Source of the DNA: Alphaproteobacteria bacterium
GTDB taxonomy: Bacteria; Pseudomonadota; Alphaproteobacteria; Acetobacterales; Acetobacteraceae
NCBI GenBank assembly: GCA_016869735.1
Contig: VGDL01000023.1
Span: 1 to 53,298 of the forward strand
Length of the DNA stretch: 53,298 nt
Direction: 5' to 3'
Within the stretch, counting starts at the first letter, position 1. Each line of letters starts with the position of its first letter. Shown piece after piece: positions 31,792 through 41,330 of the stretch. The notes beneath the pieces are model-generated. The model was not told the DNA's origin. It worked only from the letters and a program-made list of their open reading frames with translations, and made no database searches. The position numbers and the translations under genes are program-made.

Positions 31792-33381
31792 ATGCGTTGG
31801 AATTACCGCCGCTTTGCTTTGGCAACAGTCGGCATGGCCTGCATGGCCGGTGTGGCTTCTGCTCAGACCCTCACCATGGGTGTGATTGCGGGGCCGGAGA
31901 GCATCGACCCGCATTTCACCGCCACCGGCACGCATTCGGAAGCGCTGAAGCATGTTTTTGATACGCTGACCCATTCGGGCGATAAGCTCCAGATCGAGCC
32001 CGGTCTTGCGGAATCCTGGCGTATTGTGGACCCGAATACCTGGGAATTTCGCCTGCGCCGCGGCGTGAAATTCCATGATGGGTCGGATATGACTGCGGAA
32101 GATGTCGCAGCTTCCATCCGCCGTATGCAGCAATTATCGGGGCCAAACCCGACCCGCATTTACGTGCGCCGCGTGCAGGAAATTCGCATTGTTGACCCGC
32201 ACACCATTCAAATCATCACTGACGGCCCGGCACCGACGCTGCCGAATGATTTCATCCGACTGTTCATCACCTCGGCCCGCGCCACGGCCGGCCTGACGCC
32301 GGAAAACGCCAATGAGGCCTTCAATAGCGGCCGCGCCGCCATCGGCACCGGGCCTTATCGGTTTTCGTCCTGGACGCCACGTGAACAATTCGCAGTAGAA
32401 CGGAACGATAATTACTGGGGCGGTCGCCCCGCCTGGGGCCGTGTAGTGCGGCGTGAAATCTCCAACCCGGCAGCGCGCGTGGCACAGCTTCGCACCGGCC
32501 AGGTGGATATGATTGTGCGCGTGCCGGCCGCCGATGTGGCAACCCTTGAACGCGACCGCAATATCAATGTGCTGAAGGCGGAAACTGTCTATGTCTTCAA
32601 CCTGGCACTGGACCAACGCGAACCAACGCCACAAGTGACAGCGCGCGATGGCACTCGTTTGACGGCGAATCCCTATCGTGATGCGCGTGTACGTGAAGCG
32701 ATTGACCTTGCCCTTGATCGCCGTGCGCTGGCGGAGATTGCGATGGAAGGGCTCGGCTCCCCGGTCAGCCAGATGGTCACGCCGGGTATCTTTGGCTTCA
32801 ACCCGGCGCTCACTATCCCAACGCCTAATATCAACCGCGCGCGGCAGCTATTGACCGAAGCGGGCTATCCCAACGGCTTTCGCATGGTGCTGAATTTCAC
32901 CAATAACCGCCTGCCTGGCGATGCTGGTGTTGGCGCGGCCATGACGCAAATGCTGGCGCGCATCGGCCTTGAAGTGCAGGCAGCCGGCCAGCCGGCGGCA
33001 GTGATCTTCCCAGCCCGCGCGCGGGGGGAGCTTTCCAATATCATGGCTGGCTGGGGTACCCTGACCGGTGAGGCGAATTACTATTATGCCGCCAATGCAC
33101 ATACCAATAATGCACAGCTTCGCCTTGGCGCCTTCAATTGGAATGGGTTTTCAGATCCGGAAATTGATCGGCTGATCCAGGCCACAAATGTGGAGCTTGA
33201 TGAAAAAAAGCGCGAAACCTTGCTGCAACAGGTCGGCGCGCTTTGGAATGAAAAGCGCGTTGTCATCCCTCTTGCAGCGGTTGCTTCCGCCTGGGCCATG
33301 CGGCGTGATCGCGTAACACTCCGCGTTGGCCGCAGTGATGAGGAAACCTATGCCTGGGACATAAGCCCGGTCAGCCGCTAA
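31792..33381 (+). CDS. Oligopeptide/dipeptide ABC transporter substrate-binding protein
   Basis: A 529-residue family-5 extracellular solute-binding protein with a signal peptide (MRWNYRRFALATVGMACMAG, cleavage after ASA) and the motif ESWRIVDPNTWEFRLRRGVK with FHDGSDMTAEDV. The ATG is preferred over an upstream in-frame GTG because GGGAG is 8-9 bases ahead and the signal peptide starts there. It feeds the divergent OppBCDF-like transporter. Coupling to amidohydrolase and peptidase genes downstream suggests peptide or amide ligands. Confidence 0.92.
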   Translation: MRWNYRRFALATVGMACMAGVASAQTLTMGVIAGPESIDPHFTATGTHSEALKHVFDTLTHSGDKLQIEPGLAESWRIVDPNTWEFRLRRGVKFHDGSDMTAEDVAASIRRMQQLSGPNPTRIYVRRVQEIRIVDPHTIQIITDGPAPTLPNDFIRLFITSARATAGLTPENANEAFNSGRAAIGTGPYRFSSWTPREQFAVERNDNYWGGRPAWGRVVRREISNPAARVAQLRTGQVDMIVRVPAADVATLERDRNINVLKAETVYVFNLALDQREPTPQVTARDGTRLTANPYRDARVREAIDLALDRRALAEIAMEGLGSPVSQMVTPGIFGFNPALTIPTPNINRARQLLTEAGYPNGFRMVLNFTNNRLPGDAGVGAAMTQMLARIGLEVQAAGQPAAVIFPARARGELSNIMAGWGTLTGEANYYYAANAHTNNAQLRLGAFNWNGFSDPEIDRLIQATNVELDEKKRETLLQQVGALWNEKRVVIPLAAVASAWAMRRDRVTLRVGRSDEETYAWDISPVSR

Positions 33382-33398
33382 GCGCGAAGCCCTGCTTC

Positions 33399-34106
33399 AT
33401 GCGCATCGCGGAGATGAATTGGATGCAGGTGGAGGCTTACCTCCACCGCGATGATCGCTGCGTCCTGCCCTTTGGCAGCACCGAACAACATGCGCAGCTT
33501 TCGCTTTGTGTAGATGCGATCTTGGCTGAGGAGGTGGCGGTGGAAGCGGCCGAGCCTCTCGGTATTCCAGTCTATCCCGCCATGCCCTTTGGTCTTGCGC
33601 CCTACTTCGCGTCTTTCCCGGGCAGCATTTCGCTTAAGGTGGAAACATTATTGGCGGTGGCGCGCGATCTCATTGAAAGTGTCGCACGCGCGGGGTTTCG
33701 CCGTATTCTGATTGTCAATGGCCATGGCGGTAATGCGCCCGTTGGCGCGCTGGCCTTGCAGATGATGACCGAAAATCCTGCGCTTTCGATCAAATTCCAC
33801 AATTGGTACAATCAGCCCAAGACTTGGGAAACCGCCATGGCGATTGACCGTTCCGGCAGCCACGGCAATTGGATGGAAAACTTCCCCTGGACGCGGCTTG
33901 CCAATGCGCCATCACCTTCCGGAGCCAAGCCATCGGTGGATATGGCGCTGATGAAGGCAAGCCCACCGAGCGCGGTACGCGCCATGCTTGGCGATGGTTC
34001 CTTTGGCGGCGAATGGCGCAAACCGGATGAGGATATGCTGCGGCTTTGGAGCGCAGGTGTTGCGGAAACCCGCGCCGCGTTGGAGGGGCCATGGCCGACC
34101 CGATAG
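33399..34106 (+). CDS. Creatininase-family amidohydrolase
   Basis: A 235-residue protein of the creatininase/formamide-amidohydrolase family. Metal-ligand candidates are Glu29 and His31 in PFGSTEQHAQ, Asp39, and His109 in VNGHGGN. The family opens cyclic amides or hydrolyses linear ones (creatinine, FAPy, mycofactocin precursor). The gene is 17 bases from the binding-protein gene and overlaps the reductase gene by 16 bases. Cleavage of an imported amide is likely; creatinine itself is not supported by a creatinase gene nearby. Confidence 0.82.
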   Translation: MRIAEMNWMQVEAYLHRDDRCVLPFGSTEQHAQLSLCVDAILAEEVAVEAAEPLGIPVYPAMPFGLAPYFASFPGSISLKVETLLAVARDLIESVARAGFRRILIVNGHGGNAPVGALALQMMTENPALSIKFHNWYNQPKTWETAMAIDRSGSHGNWMENFPWTRLANAPSPSGAKPSVDMALMKASPPSAVRAMLGDGSFGGEWRKPDEDMLRLWSAGVAETRAALEGPWPTR

Positions 34107-35110
34107 TCATTTGGGGCGCTGGCGCCATTGGTGGCACGCTTGGCGCGCATCTGGCGCGCGCAGGGCATGAGGTGCTGCTGGTGGATACCGTGGCCGAGCA
34201 TGTCGAAGCCTGTCGTACCAAGGGGCTGATAATTTTCGGCCCTGTCACCGAATTCACGCAAATCATCCCTGCCGTAACGCCAGCAGAATTGACAGGCCGC
34301 TATTCGCGCATTGTGCTTGCCGTTAAAGCACAGGCCACCAAGGCGGCCTTGCCCGTTTTGGCACCGCATCTTGCGCCGGATGGCTTTGTCTTTTCCGCCC
34401 AGAATGGCTTGAATGAATTGGAAATCGCCGAAGCTGTCGGTGCCGAGCGCACCATGGGCTGCTTTGTCAATTTCGGTGCGGATTGGCATGCGCCGGGGCA
34501 GATTCTGTTTGGCAATCGCGGCGCCTTTGTGGTGGGTGAGATTGATGGCACCATCCGTGATCGCACCCGCGCGATGCATACGCTCTGCCATTCCTTCGAA
34601 CCGGATGCGATTTTAACCACCGATATCTGGTCCTATCTGTGGGGTAAGATGGCCTATGGTGCCATGCTATTCGCCACCGCGCTGAACCATGATTCCATGA
34701 GCGAGAATTTCGCCGATATGCGCCGCATGCCCGCTTGGCTAGCTTTGGGGCGAGAGGTAGCGGCAACCGCGCTTGCCCGCGGGGTGACACCGCGCGGCTT
34801 TGGGTCGTTCGACCCCATGGCTTTCGCGCCGGGACGCGCTGATGCGGATGGTATCAAGGTGGTTGAATGGTTGCGCGATTATACCGCCGTTGGTGCCAAG
34901 ACGCATTCCGGCATCTGGCGTGACCTGGCCGTGCGCAAACGCAAGACCGAAGCCGAAGCGCAGTTGATGATCATGCCAAGGCTCGCAGCGCAGAAGCGCA
35001 TCGCAACACCGGCCCTGACTGCTTTGGGCGACCTGATCAAGGATATTGAGGAAGGTCGCCGGGAACAGTCGCCAGCAAGTTTCAACGCCCTACTGGATGC
35101 CATTGCTTGA
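34091..35110 (+). CDS. Ketopantoate-reductase-like NAD(P)H oxidoreductase (ApbA/PanE family)
   Basis: A 339-residue enzyme with GAGAIGGTLGAHLARAG at residues 8-24 binding NADP(H), the family Lys in LAVKAQAT, and NGLNE. It is longer than housekeeping PanE (about 300) and sits in a catabolic cluster, so it more likely reduces or oxidises a 2-oxo or 2-hydroxy acid made by neighbouring enzymes. The start ATG lies 16 bases inside the creatininase gene; a longer frame upstream is rejected because it lacks the nucleotide-binding start context. Confidence 0.82.
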   Translation: MADPIVIWGAGAIGGTLGAHLARAGHEVLLVDTVAEHVEACRTKGLIIFGPVTEFTQIIPAVTPAELTGRYSRIVLAVKAQATKAALPVLAPHLAPDGFVFSAQNGLNELEIAEAVGAERTMGCFVNFGADWHAPGQILFGNRGAFVVGEIDGTIRDRTRAMHTLCHSFEPDAILTTDIWSYLWGKMAYGAMLFATALNHDSMSENFADMRRMPAWLALGREVAATALARGVTPRGFGSFDPMAFAPGRADADGIKVVEWLRDYTAVGAKTHSGIWRDLAVRKRKTEAEAQLMIMPRLAAQKRIATPALTALGDLIKDIEEGRREQSPASFNALLDAIA

Positions 35111-36507
35111 CTGACGCTGTCCTGGAAAAGCTGCTCGCTGAACGTGCTCAATTCATTGCGCGGCTTGGCGAACTTGTCGCCTGCCCATCGGTTTCAACCG
35201 ATCCGGCCTATGCGGATGGCGTGGCGGCGGCGCGGCACTGGCTGATGACACGCCTGACGGCGCTCGGCTTTCAGGATGCGCAGGAAATTGCGGCGGGTGG
35301 GCATCCCGCTGTCACGGCGCACTGGCATGGCGCGGGGCCTGAAGCGCCAGTTCTGCTGGTGTATGGCCATTATGATGTGCAGCCGCCGGGTCCCGTGGAT
35401 GGCTGGGTCTCTCCGCCGTTTCAGCTTACGCCGCGTGATGGGCGGCTTTATGCGCGCGGTGTGTCTGATGATAAGGGTCCATTCCTTTTGGCGGTTGAAA
35501 CGCTCGGCGCTTTTCTTGCGGTCGAAGGCAAGCTGCCCGTCAACGTGACATTGCTGCTGGAAGGCGAGGAGGAATGCGGTTCAGCCACACTTGGCGCCCT
35601 GCTCACGCAGTATCGCGACTTGCTGGCGGCGGATGCGGTGCTTTCCGCCGATGGTGCGCGCTGGCGAGCGGATTTACCGACAATGACAGTGGGGACACGG
35701 GGCAATACGGGTATGGAACTCACGCTGCGGAGTGCAGCCAAGGATTTGCATTCCGGGCGTTATGGCGGTGTCGTCCCGAATGCGCTGCATGCCATGGCCC
35801 GCCTGATCGCCACGCTGCATGATCAGGATGGCAATGTCACCGTGGAAGGCTTTTGGGCCGGCGCTTCAATAGCTTCGCACGAACAACGCGCAGAATTGGC
35901 GCGCATTCCCTTCGATGTGGCGCAGCATGATGCATCCATCGGAATCGCACCAAGTCATTACGCCGCGGCGGAATTTCTTGAAAGGCTTTGGCTGCGCCCG
36001 ACACTTGATGTGAATGGCATGTGGGGCGGCTATACCGGCGCGGGCGGCAAGACCGTCATTCCCGCGCTGGCGCATGCCAAGCTTTCCATGCGCCTGGTGC
36101 CAGGGCAAAATCCCGAGCAAGCGCGTGAAGCCGTGGCACGACATCTGCGCGCCCATTGCCCCAAAGGTGCTGAACTCTCCATCACCAATACGCGCGATGG
36201 TACTTATGCCTATTCCCTGCCCGCTTCGCATCCCTTGCTGCGGGCGGCAGAGGCAGCACTGGAACGCACCACCGGCCGGAAGCCACTGAGCGTGCGCATG
36301 GGGGCAACGCTGCCGCTGGCGGATATCGCGCGCAATGTTGCGGGCATTGATACCATCATGTTCTCCTTCGCGACCGCTGATGAGGATTTTCACGCCCCCA
36401 ATGAACATTGGCGCGAATCCGCCATCGCTGAAGGCTTTGCCGCCTGGGTGGCGCTGATGCGTCAACTGAATGGTGTGACGCGCTCCGCTTTTTCCCCTAC
36501 CAACTGA
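35107..36507 (+). CDS. M20 family metallopeptidase (dipeptidase-like)
   Basis: A 466-residue M20 peptidase. Metal ligands and catalytic residues are all visible: His88 and Asp90 in YGHYDVQPPG, the bridging Asp in GVSDDKGPF, and Glu154-Glu155 in LEGEEECGS. It has the lid domain insertion usual for Xaa-His/beta-Ala dipeptidases and ArgE-type deacylases. It appears to start at TTG overlapping the upstream stop (TTGA), which is weak but keeps conserved N-terminal residues. It would cleave a dipeptide or N-acyl amino acid delivered by the transporter. Confidence 0.88.
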   Translation: MTDAVLEKLLAERAQFIARLGELVACPSVSTDPAYADGVAAARHWLMTRLTALGFQDAQEIAAGGHPAVTAHWHGAGPEAPVLLVYGHYDVQPPGPVDGWVSPPFQLTPRDGRLYARGVSDDKGPFLLAVETLGAFLAVEGKLPVNVTLLLEGEEECGSATLGALLTQYRDLLAADAVLSADGARWRADLPTMTVGTRGNTGMELTLRSAAKDLHSGRYGGVVPNALHAMARLIATLHDQDGNVTVEGFWAGASIASHEQRAELARIPFDVAQHDASIGIAPSHYAAAEFLERLWLRPTLDVNGMWGGYTGAGGKTVIPALAHAKLSMRLVPGQNPEQAREAVARHLRAHCPKGAELSITNTRDGTYAYSLPASHPLLRAAEAALERTTGRKPLSVRMGATLPLADIARNVAGIDTIMFSFATADEDFHAPNEHWRESAIAEGFAAWVALMRQLNGVTRSAFSPTN

Positions 36508-36516
36508 GGCCTGCCC

Positions 36517-37278
36517 ATGGATATCCGCTTTGACAATGTTATCGTTGCTGTCACGGGTGCCGGGCATGGTTTTGGCCAAGCCATTACGCGCGCCTTCGCA
36601 GCCCTTGGTGCGCGGGTCTTCGCCTGCGATGTTTCAGCCGCTGAATTGGCCGAAACGGGCAAGGCAGCAGGCACCATCACCACCGATGCGTTTGACTTGA
36701 CCGCGAAGGGCGCGGCCGCCGGCTGGATCAAGCGCATTGAAGACGCCACTGGCGGTCCCATTGAGATTCTGATTTCCAATGCTGGTGGCGTGCGTGGCCA
36801 AGTGATGCGCCCGATCGAGGAAGTGAGCGATGAGGATTGGCACGCCATCATCGACATCAACCTGCATGCTGCCTTTGCGCTGGCGCGTGCCTCTGCGCCC
36901 GGTATGAAGAAGGCCAAGAAGGGGCGCATCGTCACCATCAGCTCCGGCGCAGGCTTGAAGGCAAGCCTGACCGGCATTCAGGCTTATGGTTCAGGCAAGC
37001 ATGGCCTAGTTGGGCTGACGCGGCAGCTGGCGCGCGAATTCGGACCCTATGGCATTACGGTGAATTCGGTGGCGCCGGGCTTCGTGCTTTCCAATCCATC
37101 CAGCATCAAGCAATTCGAAAGCTATGGCGATGAAGGTCAGAAGGCGCTGATCGGTCGGCTTGCCATGCGTCGTCTTGGTTCGGTTGAGGATATTGCCAAT
37201 GCCGTGCTGTTTTTTGCCAGCCCCTATGCCGGTTGGGTGACCGGGCAGGTGCTACCGGTTGATGGCGGCAATGCGTGA
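36517..37278 (+). CDS. Short-chain dehydrogenase/reductase
   Basis: A 253-residue classical SDR with TGAGHGFGQAI for NAD(P), NAGG, Ser in ISSGAGLKAS, Y-x3-K in AYGSGKHG and the C-terminal GQVLPVDGG. The substrate is unknown. It is 9 bases after the M20 gene and closes the plus-strand run that starts with the oligopeptide binding protein. Confidence 0.88.
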   Translation: MDIRFDNVIVAVTGAGHGFGQAITRAFAALGARVFACDVSAAELAETGKAAGTITTDAFDLTAKGAAAGWIKRIEDATGGPIEILISNAGGVRGQVMRPIEEVSDEDWHAIIDINLHAAFALARASAPGMKKAKKGRIVTISSGAGLKASLTGIQAYGSGKHGLVGLTRQLAREFGPYGITVNSVAPGFVLSNPSSIKQFESYGDEGQKALIGRLAMRRLGSVEDIANAVLFFASPYAGWVTGQVLPVDGGNA

Positions 37279-37325
37279 TGGGTGCGCGAAATTTTATGTT
37301 CAGCATTCAAAAACAGCAGGGCTGG

Positions 37326-37351
37326 TTTGAACTGCCAACACGCCATAGAAC
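37326..37351 (+). repeat. Dispersed intergenic repeat, degenerate third copy
   Basis: The stretch CCAACACGCCATAGAAC matches the second half of copy 1 (GCAACACGGCCTAGAAC) with few changes. It lies between the convergent SDR and fused-oxidase genes. It could be chance. Confidence 0.3.
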
Positions 37352-37424
37352 GAAATATGTCAAACTGGCGTAGCTATCGAAAGTAACCCGGCAATCATCT
37401 GCCGTCATAAAGCTGCGCAAGGCA

Positions 37425-40322
37425 TCAGGCGTTGAATCGCGCAATAGAAAACGCTGGATCAGGCTGCTGCAATCCTAATACCGCATCTGCCGTCATGCGC
37501 CCGGCAATGGGCCCCAGCGTATAGCCATTGGATGTCACAGCAGCGAAGAAGCCCGGCATGCCGGGCGCTTCACCCAATATTGGCGCACGATCAATATGCA
37601 CATTCATGCCAGTCCAACTGCGGAGTATATGCAATCCCTCCACCGCCGGAACCACATGTCCCGCAATCCATAGATTGCCTTGAATATTTTCACGCCGATT
37701 GCGTGTGGCGCCGGTGGCGGGGTCATGCGCGCCGGGCCACCCGCCGCCGATCAGCAAATGCCCATGCGGGCCTTGCTTCAGTGACAGATGCCGCCCGGCA
37801 TGGGCTACCAGATGCGGGATGATCGGCGCCATCGCTTCGGTCGCGATCACCTGCTGCACCAGGCCACCCACTGGCAGCTTCACACCCGCCAATGCCGCGA
37901 TATGGCCAGACCAGGGGCCGGCCGCGACCACCACGCGCCCTGCACGAATTGGCCCCTGCGCCGTGCTTACCAGATAGCCACTGCCGTCACGCGCAATCGC
38001 CTGTACGTCAAGCCCGCTTTCCATCCGTGCCCCAGCGCGCTTGGCCAGGTGCAAAAGTGCTGTCGTGCCGCGCAAAGGATCAATCTGGCCCTCAGCGGGG
38101 CAGAAGGCCGCGCCTGCAAAGCGATGCGCCAGATAAGGCGCCAGATCGCGTAATTCATTCGCGCCAATCACATGGTTTTCAATGCCCGCACTGCGTTCGA
38201 CCGCAATCTTGCCGCGCAGCCAAGCCAATTCTTCGGGCGTTTCCGCCAGCATCAGGCCGCCTTCAGTACGAATGCCGCAGCCCTCGCCGGCATCGCGCGC
38301 AATATCTTTCCACAAGGCGATGGAACGCGGCCCGAGTGGCAAGGTGGCTACCGCCGGGCCAGCGGTGCCAAGCGCTTCAGCCTTGTCACCGAAATCATAG
38401 GAGAGAAGCTGTACATGCAAGCTGCCGGCATTGGCGGTGCTCGCGGCCAGGCCGGGCTCTCCGCGTTCTGCAACCAACACATCTACGCCTTCGCGTGCCA
38501 GATAAAGCGCGGTGGAAAGCCCAACTACGCCGCCACCAATCACCAGCACATCACATTGCCGCGCGATTTGTGGCGCGGTAGCGGCACCGGTTTTCCAGGT
38601 GATCGGCGCGGGTGCGGCAATCACAGGCGTTTCGCCCCATTCCGGCACTTCAAGGCGCAACAAGGCTGCCGGGATAGGTTTGATCGGCGCACGCGGCGCG
38701 GCGAAATCTGCTTCTTGCGCCGCAACGCCCGCCATACGCGCCAAAGTCGCGCCACACATGCGCCCTTGGCAGCGCCCCATACCGGCGCGCGTTTCCTTCT
38801 TGATGGCAGGCAGCGATGCGGCGCCACCGCTGATGGCAGCACGGATTTCTCCGGCGCAAACTTCCTCACAGCGGCAGAGGATGGTATCATCAGCGATACG
38901 TGGAGGTTCGAAAGCTGGCGCAGCATAAATGCGCCATAGCGAGCGCTGGAAAGCCACCGCCCGCGCCAGTGCATCGCGCGCTGCCGCATCATCGCCTGCG
39001 CCGAAGCCAAGATCACGCGCGGCCGCCAAGCCGGCCAGACGCCCACGCGCCAAGGCAACCCGCGCGCCGCCAATCGCCGCGCCATCTCCAATCGCGAAAA
39101 CCTCGGCGATCGTGCTGCGACCGACTTCATCAGTCGCCGTTTCCAACCGCCCCAAGCCCGCGCCCGGACCATTAGTTGTGAAGCGCTGCTGGCAGCCCAA
39201 GGCGCGCGCCAACCCCGTTTCAGACTGAAAGCCAAGATTGAGCGCCGCGACGCCGGCTTTGATCCGCTTTTCGCCCTGCGGTGTGCTGATATGAAGCGCC
39301 TGAAAACACTCAGCGCCTTCACAGGCCACGATCTGACTACCCCAGTAAAGCGGCACGCCGGCACGTTTCAGTATTGCCAGATAGCGTAGTCCATCCCAGG
39401 CCAAATCAGGTGCAGTGCGCGCAAGCTTCAGCACATCGCGCCAGGCGCCAAACCGAGGCGCGGGCGCGGCTTCCACCACCGCGGCAATACGCACGCCGCC
39501 CGCCAGCAATTCACAGGCAAGTTGCAGATTGAGCGGCCCGCTGCCCGCAATCACCGCGCACTCAGCCGGGCTCACGCGTTGTGCACGCGCAAGCGTTTGC
39601 AGCGCGCCGGTGGTCATGACACCCGGCAAGGTCCAACCCGGTACCGGGACTGGGCGTTCATGCGCACCAGGGGCCAGGATCACTCGGCGCGGGCGAAAGG
39701 TAATGGCGGACCCTTCCACCAAGGCGGCGATTTCATCCGGCGCAAAACCGCCCCACACCGTGGCACCGTAATGGAAGCGAATCCCTGCCTGCCGGGCACG
39801 GGCAAAAAGCGCACTGCCCTGGCGGAACTGCGCATCCGGTGCGGCATGTTGGTGGCTGGGTGCGAGCGGCTTCAGATATTGACCGCCAGGGGCTTCGCGT
39901 TCATCCAGCACCACCACTTGGGCGCCGGCTTCAGCGGCGGCGATGGCGGCAGAAAGCCCGGCGGGGCCGGCGCCGACCACCAGGATATCGCTGGGCTGTT
40001 CAGCAATCTCGGTGGGCGCGCTGCCAAGCGGGGCCGGTTTGGCCGGGAAGGCGCTCTCCACCGCCATGCCATCGGCAACCTTCACCATGCAGGCGCGCTG
40101 ACCGGCCATCCCATCCACCGTGACCACGCAATCAAAACAGGCGCCCATGCCGCACCAAAGCCCACGCCTTGTGCCTTTGGGCGTTTCGCGCAGCGCCAGA
40201 ATGCCCGCGGCGGAAAGGGCGGCGGCAATGCTCTCGCCCGGCAGGGCTTCCACCGGCGCGCCATTGAAGCTGATCCGAATGGGCGCTGTCGCCGGGGTAA
40301 TGTGGGGGTGATGTAGTCGCAT
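37425..40322 (-). CDS. Three-domain fusion oxidase (HcnA-HcnB-HcnC-like in one chain)
   Basis: A 965-residue protein joining three subunits normally separate. Residues 1-95 form a 2Fe-2S ferredoxin domain (Cys57, 62, 65, 78). Residues 110-560 form a FAD/NAD(P)-type oxidoreductase (GAGPAGLSAA at 117) ending in a BFD-like 2Fe-2S domain (Cys483, 485, 518, 523). Residues 588-965 form a DAO-family FAD oxidase (GGGVVGLSTA at 596). Such A-B-C sets occur in hydrogen cyanide synthase, opine oxidases and D-hydroxyproline dehydrogenase. The ATG giving MRLHHPHITPAT is divergent from the DHDPS-family gene 76 bases away. Signals for export are absent. Confidence 0.88.
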   Translation of the reverse strand: MRLHHPHITPATAPIRISFNGAPVEALPGESIAAALSAAGILALRETPKGTRRGLWCGMGACFDCVVTVDGMAGQRACMVKVADGMAVESAFPAKPAPLGSAPTEIAEQPSDILVVGAGPAGLSAAIAAAEAGAQVVVLDEREAPGGQYLKPLAPSHQHAAPDAQFRQGSALFARARQAGIRFHYGATVWGGFAPDEIAALVEGSAITFRPRRVILAPGAHERPVPVPGWTLPGVMTTGALQTLARAQRVSPAECAVIAGSGPLNLQLACELLAGGVRIAAVVEAAPAPRFGAWRDVLKLARTAPDLAWDGLRYLAILKRAGVPLYWGSQIVACEGAECFQALHISTPQGEKRIKAGVAALNLGFQSETGLARALGCQQRFTTNGPGAGLGRLETATDEVGRSTIAEVFAIGDGAAIGGARVALARGRLAGLAAARDLGFGAGDDAAARDALARAVAFQRSLWRIYAAPAFEPPRIADDTILCRCEEVCAGEIRAAISGGAASLPAIKKETRAGMGRCQGRMCGATLARMAGVAAQEADFAAPRAPIKPIPAALLRLEVPEWGETPVIAAPAPITWKTGAATAPQIARQCDVLVIGGGVVGLSTALYLAREGVDVLVAERGEPGLAASTANAGSLHVQLLSYDFGDKAEALGTAGPAVATLPLGPRSIALWKDIARDAGEGCGIRTEGGLMLAETPEELAWLRGKIAVERSAGIENHVIGANELRDLAPYLAHRFAGAAFCPAEGQIDPLRGTTALLHLAKRAGARMESGLDVQAIARDGSGYLVSTAQGPIRAGRVVVAAGPWSGHIAALAGVKLPVGGLVQQVIATEAMAPIIPHLVAHAGRHLSLKQGPHGHLLIGGGWPGAHDPATGATRNRRENIQGNLWIAGHVVPAVEGLHILRSWTGMNVHIDRAPILGEAPGMPGFFAAVTSNGYTLGPIAGRMTADAVLGLQQPDPAFSIARFNA

Positions 40323-40398
40323 GCTCTTGCCGTTTGCGCTAAAACCGGCTCCCATCATGGCATGCGGCGCGGCCGCGTCCACCCCCGGGAGCTTCCAC

Positions 40399-41310
40399 AT
40401 GGCCCGAGAGCCCTTTCGCGGCACTTACACGGTGCTGATCACGCCCTTTACCGCCGATGGCGCAGCAGTGGATTACAGGGCGCTGGAACGGCTGGTGGAA
40501 TACCAGATCACCGAAGGAGTCCGGGGGCTGATCCCGCTGGGGTCTACCGGCGAATTTCTTTCCGTGTCGCGCGAAGAACGTCAAGGCATTGTGGAGACTG
40601 TCATCCGCGCCGCGCGTGGCCGCGTGCCGGTGCTTATCGGCACGGGGGCCGAGGATACGCGCGACGCAGTCGCCCTATCCCGCGAAGCGGAGTCTCAGGG
40701 TGCCGATGGCGTTATGATCATCCCGCCCTTTTATTCCGTGCCGACGGAAGATGAGCTGTTTCATCATTACAAGACGGTTGCTGATGCGATCGGCATTCCG
40801 ATCATGGTCTATAACAACCCCGCCACATCCAACGTGGATATGCTGCCTGCGACGCTTGCGTGGATTTCGACCATCCCGAATTGCCGCTATGTCAAGGAAA
40901 GCACGTTGGAAGTGACGCGTGTGCGCGATATCGTGGCGCTTTGTGGCGACCGGATGGAGGTTTTTGCCGGTGTGCTTGGTTATGAAAGCGCCTGGCTTGG
41001 CGCCATTGGTTGGGTTGCCGTGTGCAGCAATCTGGCGCCGCGGCTTTCTTCAGCAATGTTCGATGCGGCAGCGTTTGAGGCGGATCGGCCCAAGGCGTTG
41101 GCACTTTATCGCAAACTGGCGCCGCTGCTGCCTTGGGTGGGCGGGCCGCGCTATGTTTCCGGCACCAAGGCGGGCTTCAAGCTGATGGGCATGGATATGG
41201 GCCCGCCGCGCCCGCCACGCCTGCCTTTGCCTGCGCAGGATATGCCGGCCTTGGCGCAGGTATTGCAAGGGGTTGGCGTCATCGGCGCAGAAGTGCGCGC
41301 CGCGGAATGA
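40399..41310 (+). CDS. DHDPS/N-acetylneuraminate-lyase family protein 1
   Basis: A 303-residue class I lyase with GSTGE (48-52), Tyr138 in VYNNP and the Schiff-base Lys166 in YVKES. The Arg that binds the second carboxylate in DapA is Thr here, so lysine biosynthesis is unlikely. In D-hydroxyproline catabolism a member of this family deaminates pyrroline-4-hydroxy-2-carboxylate, the product of the dehydrogenase type encoded divergently, which makes such a role attractive. GGGAG precedes the ATG; a longer upstream frame is dismissed. Confidence 0.85.
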   Translation: MAREPFRGTYTVLITPFTADGAAVDYRALERLVEYQITEGVRGLIPLGSTGEFLSVSREERQGIVETVIRAARGRVPVLIGTGAEDTRDAVALSREAESQGADGVMIIPPFYSVPTEDELFHHYKTVADAIGIPIMVYNNPATSNVDMLPATLAWISTIPNCRYVKESTLEVTRVRDIVALCGDRMEVFAGVLGYESAWLGAIGWVAVCSNLAPRLSSAMFDAAAFEADRPKALALYRKLAPLLPWVGGPRYVSGTKAGFKLMGMDMGPPRPPRLPLPAQDMPALAQVLQGVGVIGAEVRAAE

Positions 41311-41330
41311 GCTTTTCAACAGGGAGAAGA

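Noticed and set aside
33399-34106. True creatininase
   Set aside because: No creatinase or sarcosine oxidase genes of the known creatinine pathway are nearby, and the family has many other amidase activities.
34091-35110. PanE for pantothenate synthesis
   Set aside because: Longer than usual and embedded between amidohydrolase and peptidase genes; no pan genes adjoin.
39522-40316. Plus-strand frame opposite the fused oxidase
   Set aside because: Antisense to three conserved domains with clear motifs; no ribosome-binding site or recognisable protein.
40399-41310. DapA of lysine biosynthesis
   Set aside because: The Arg that binds the substrate carboxylate is not conserved and the gene is in a catabolic cluster; no other lysine genes are near.
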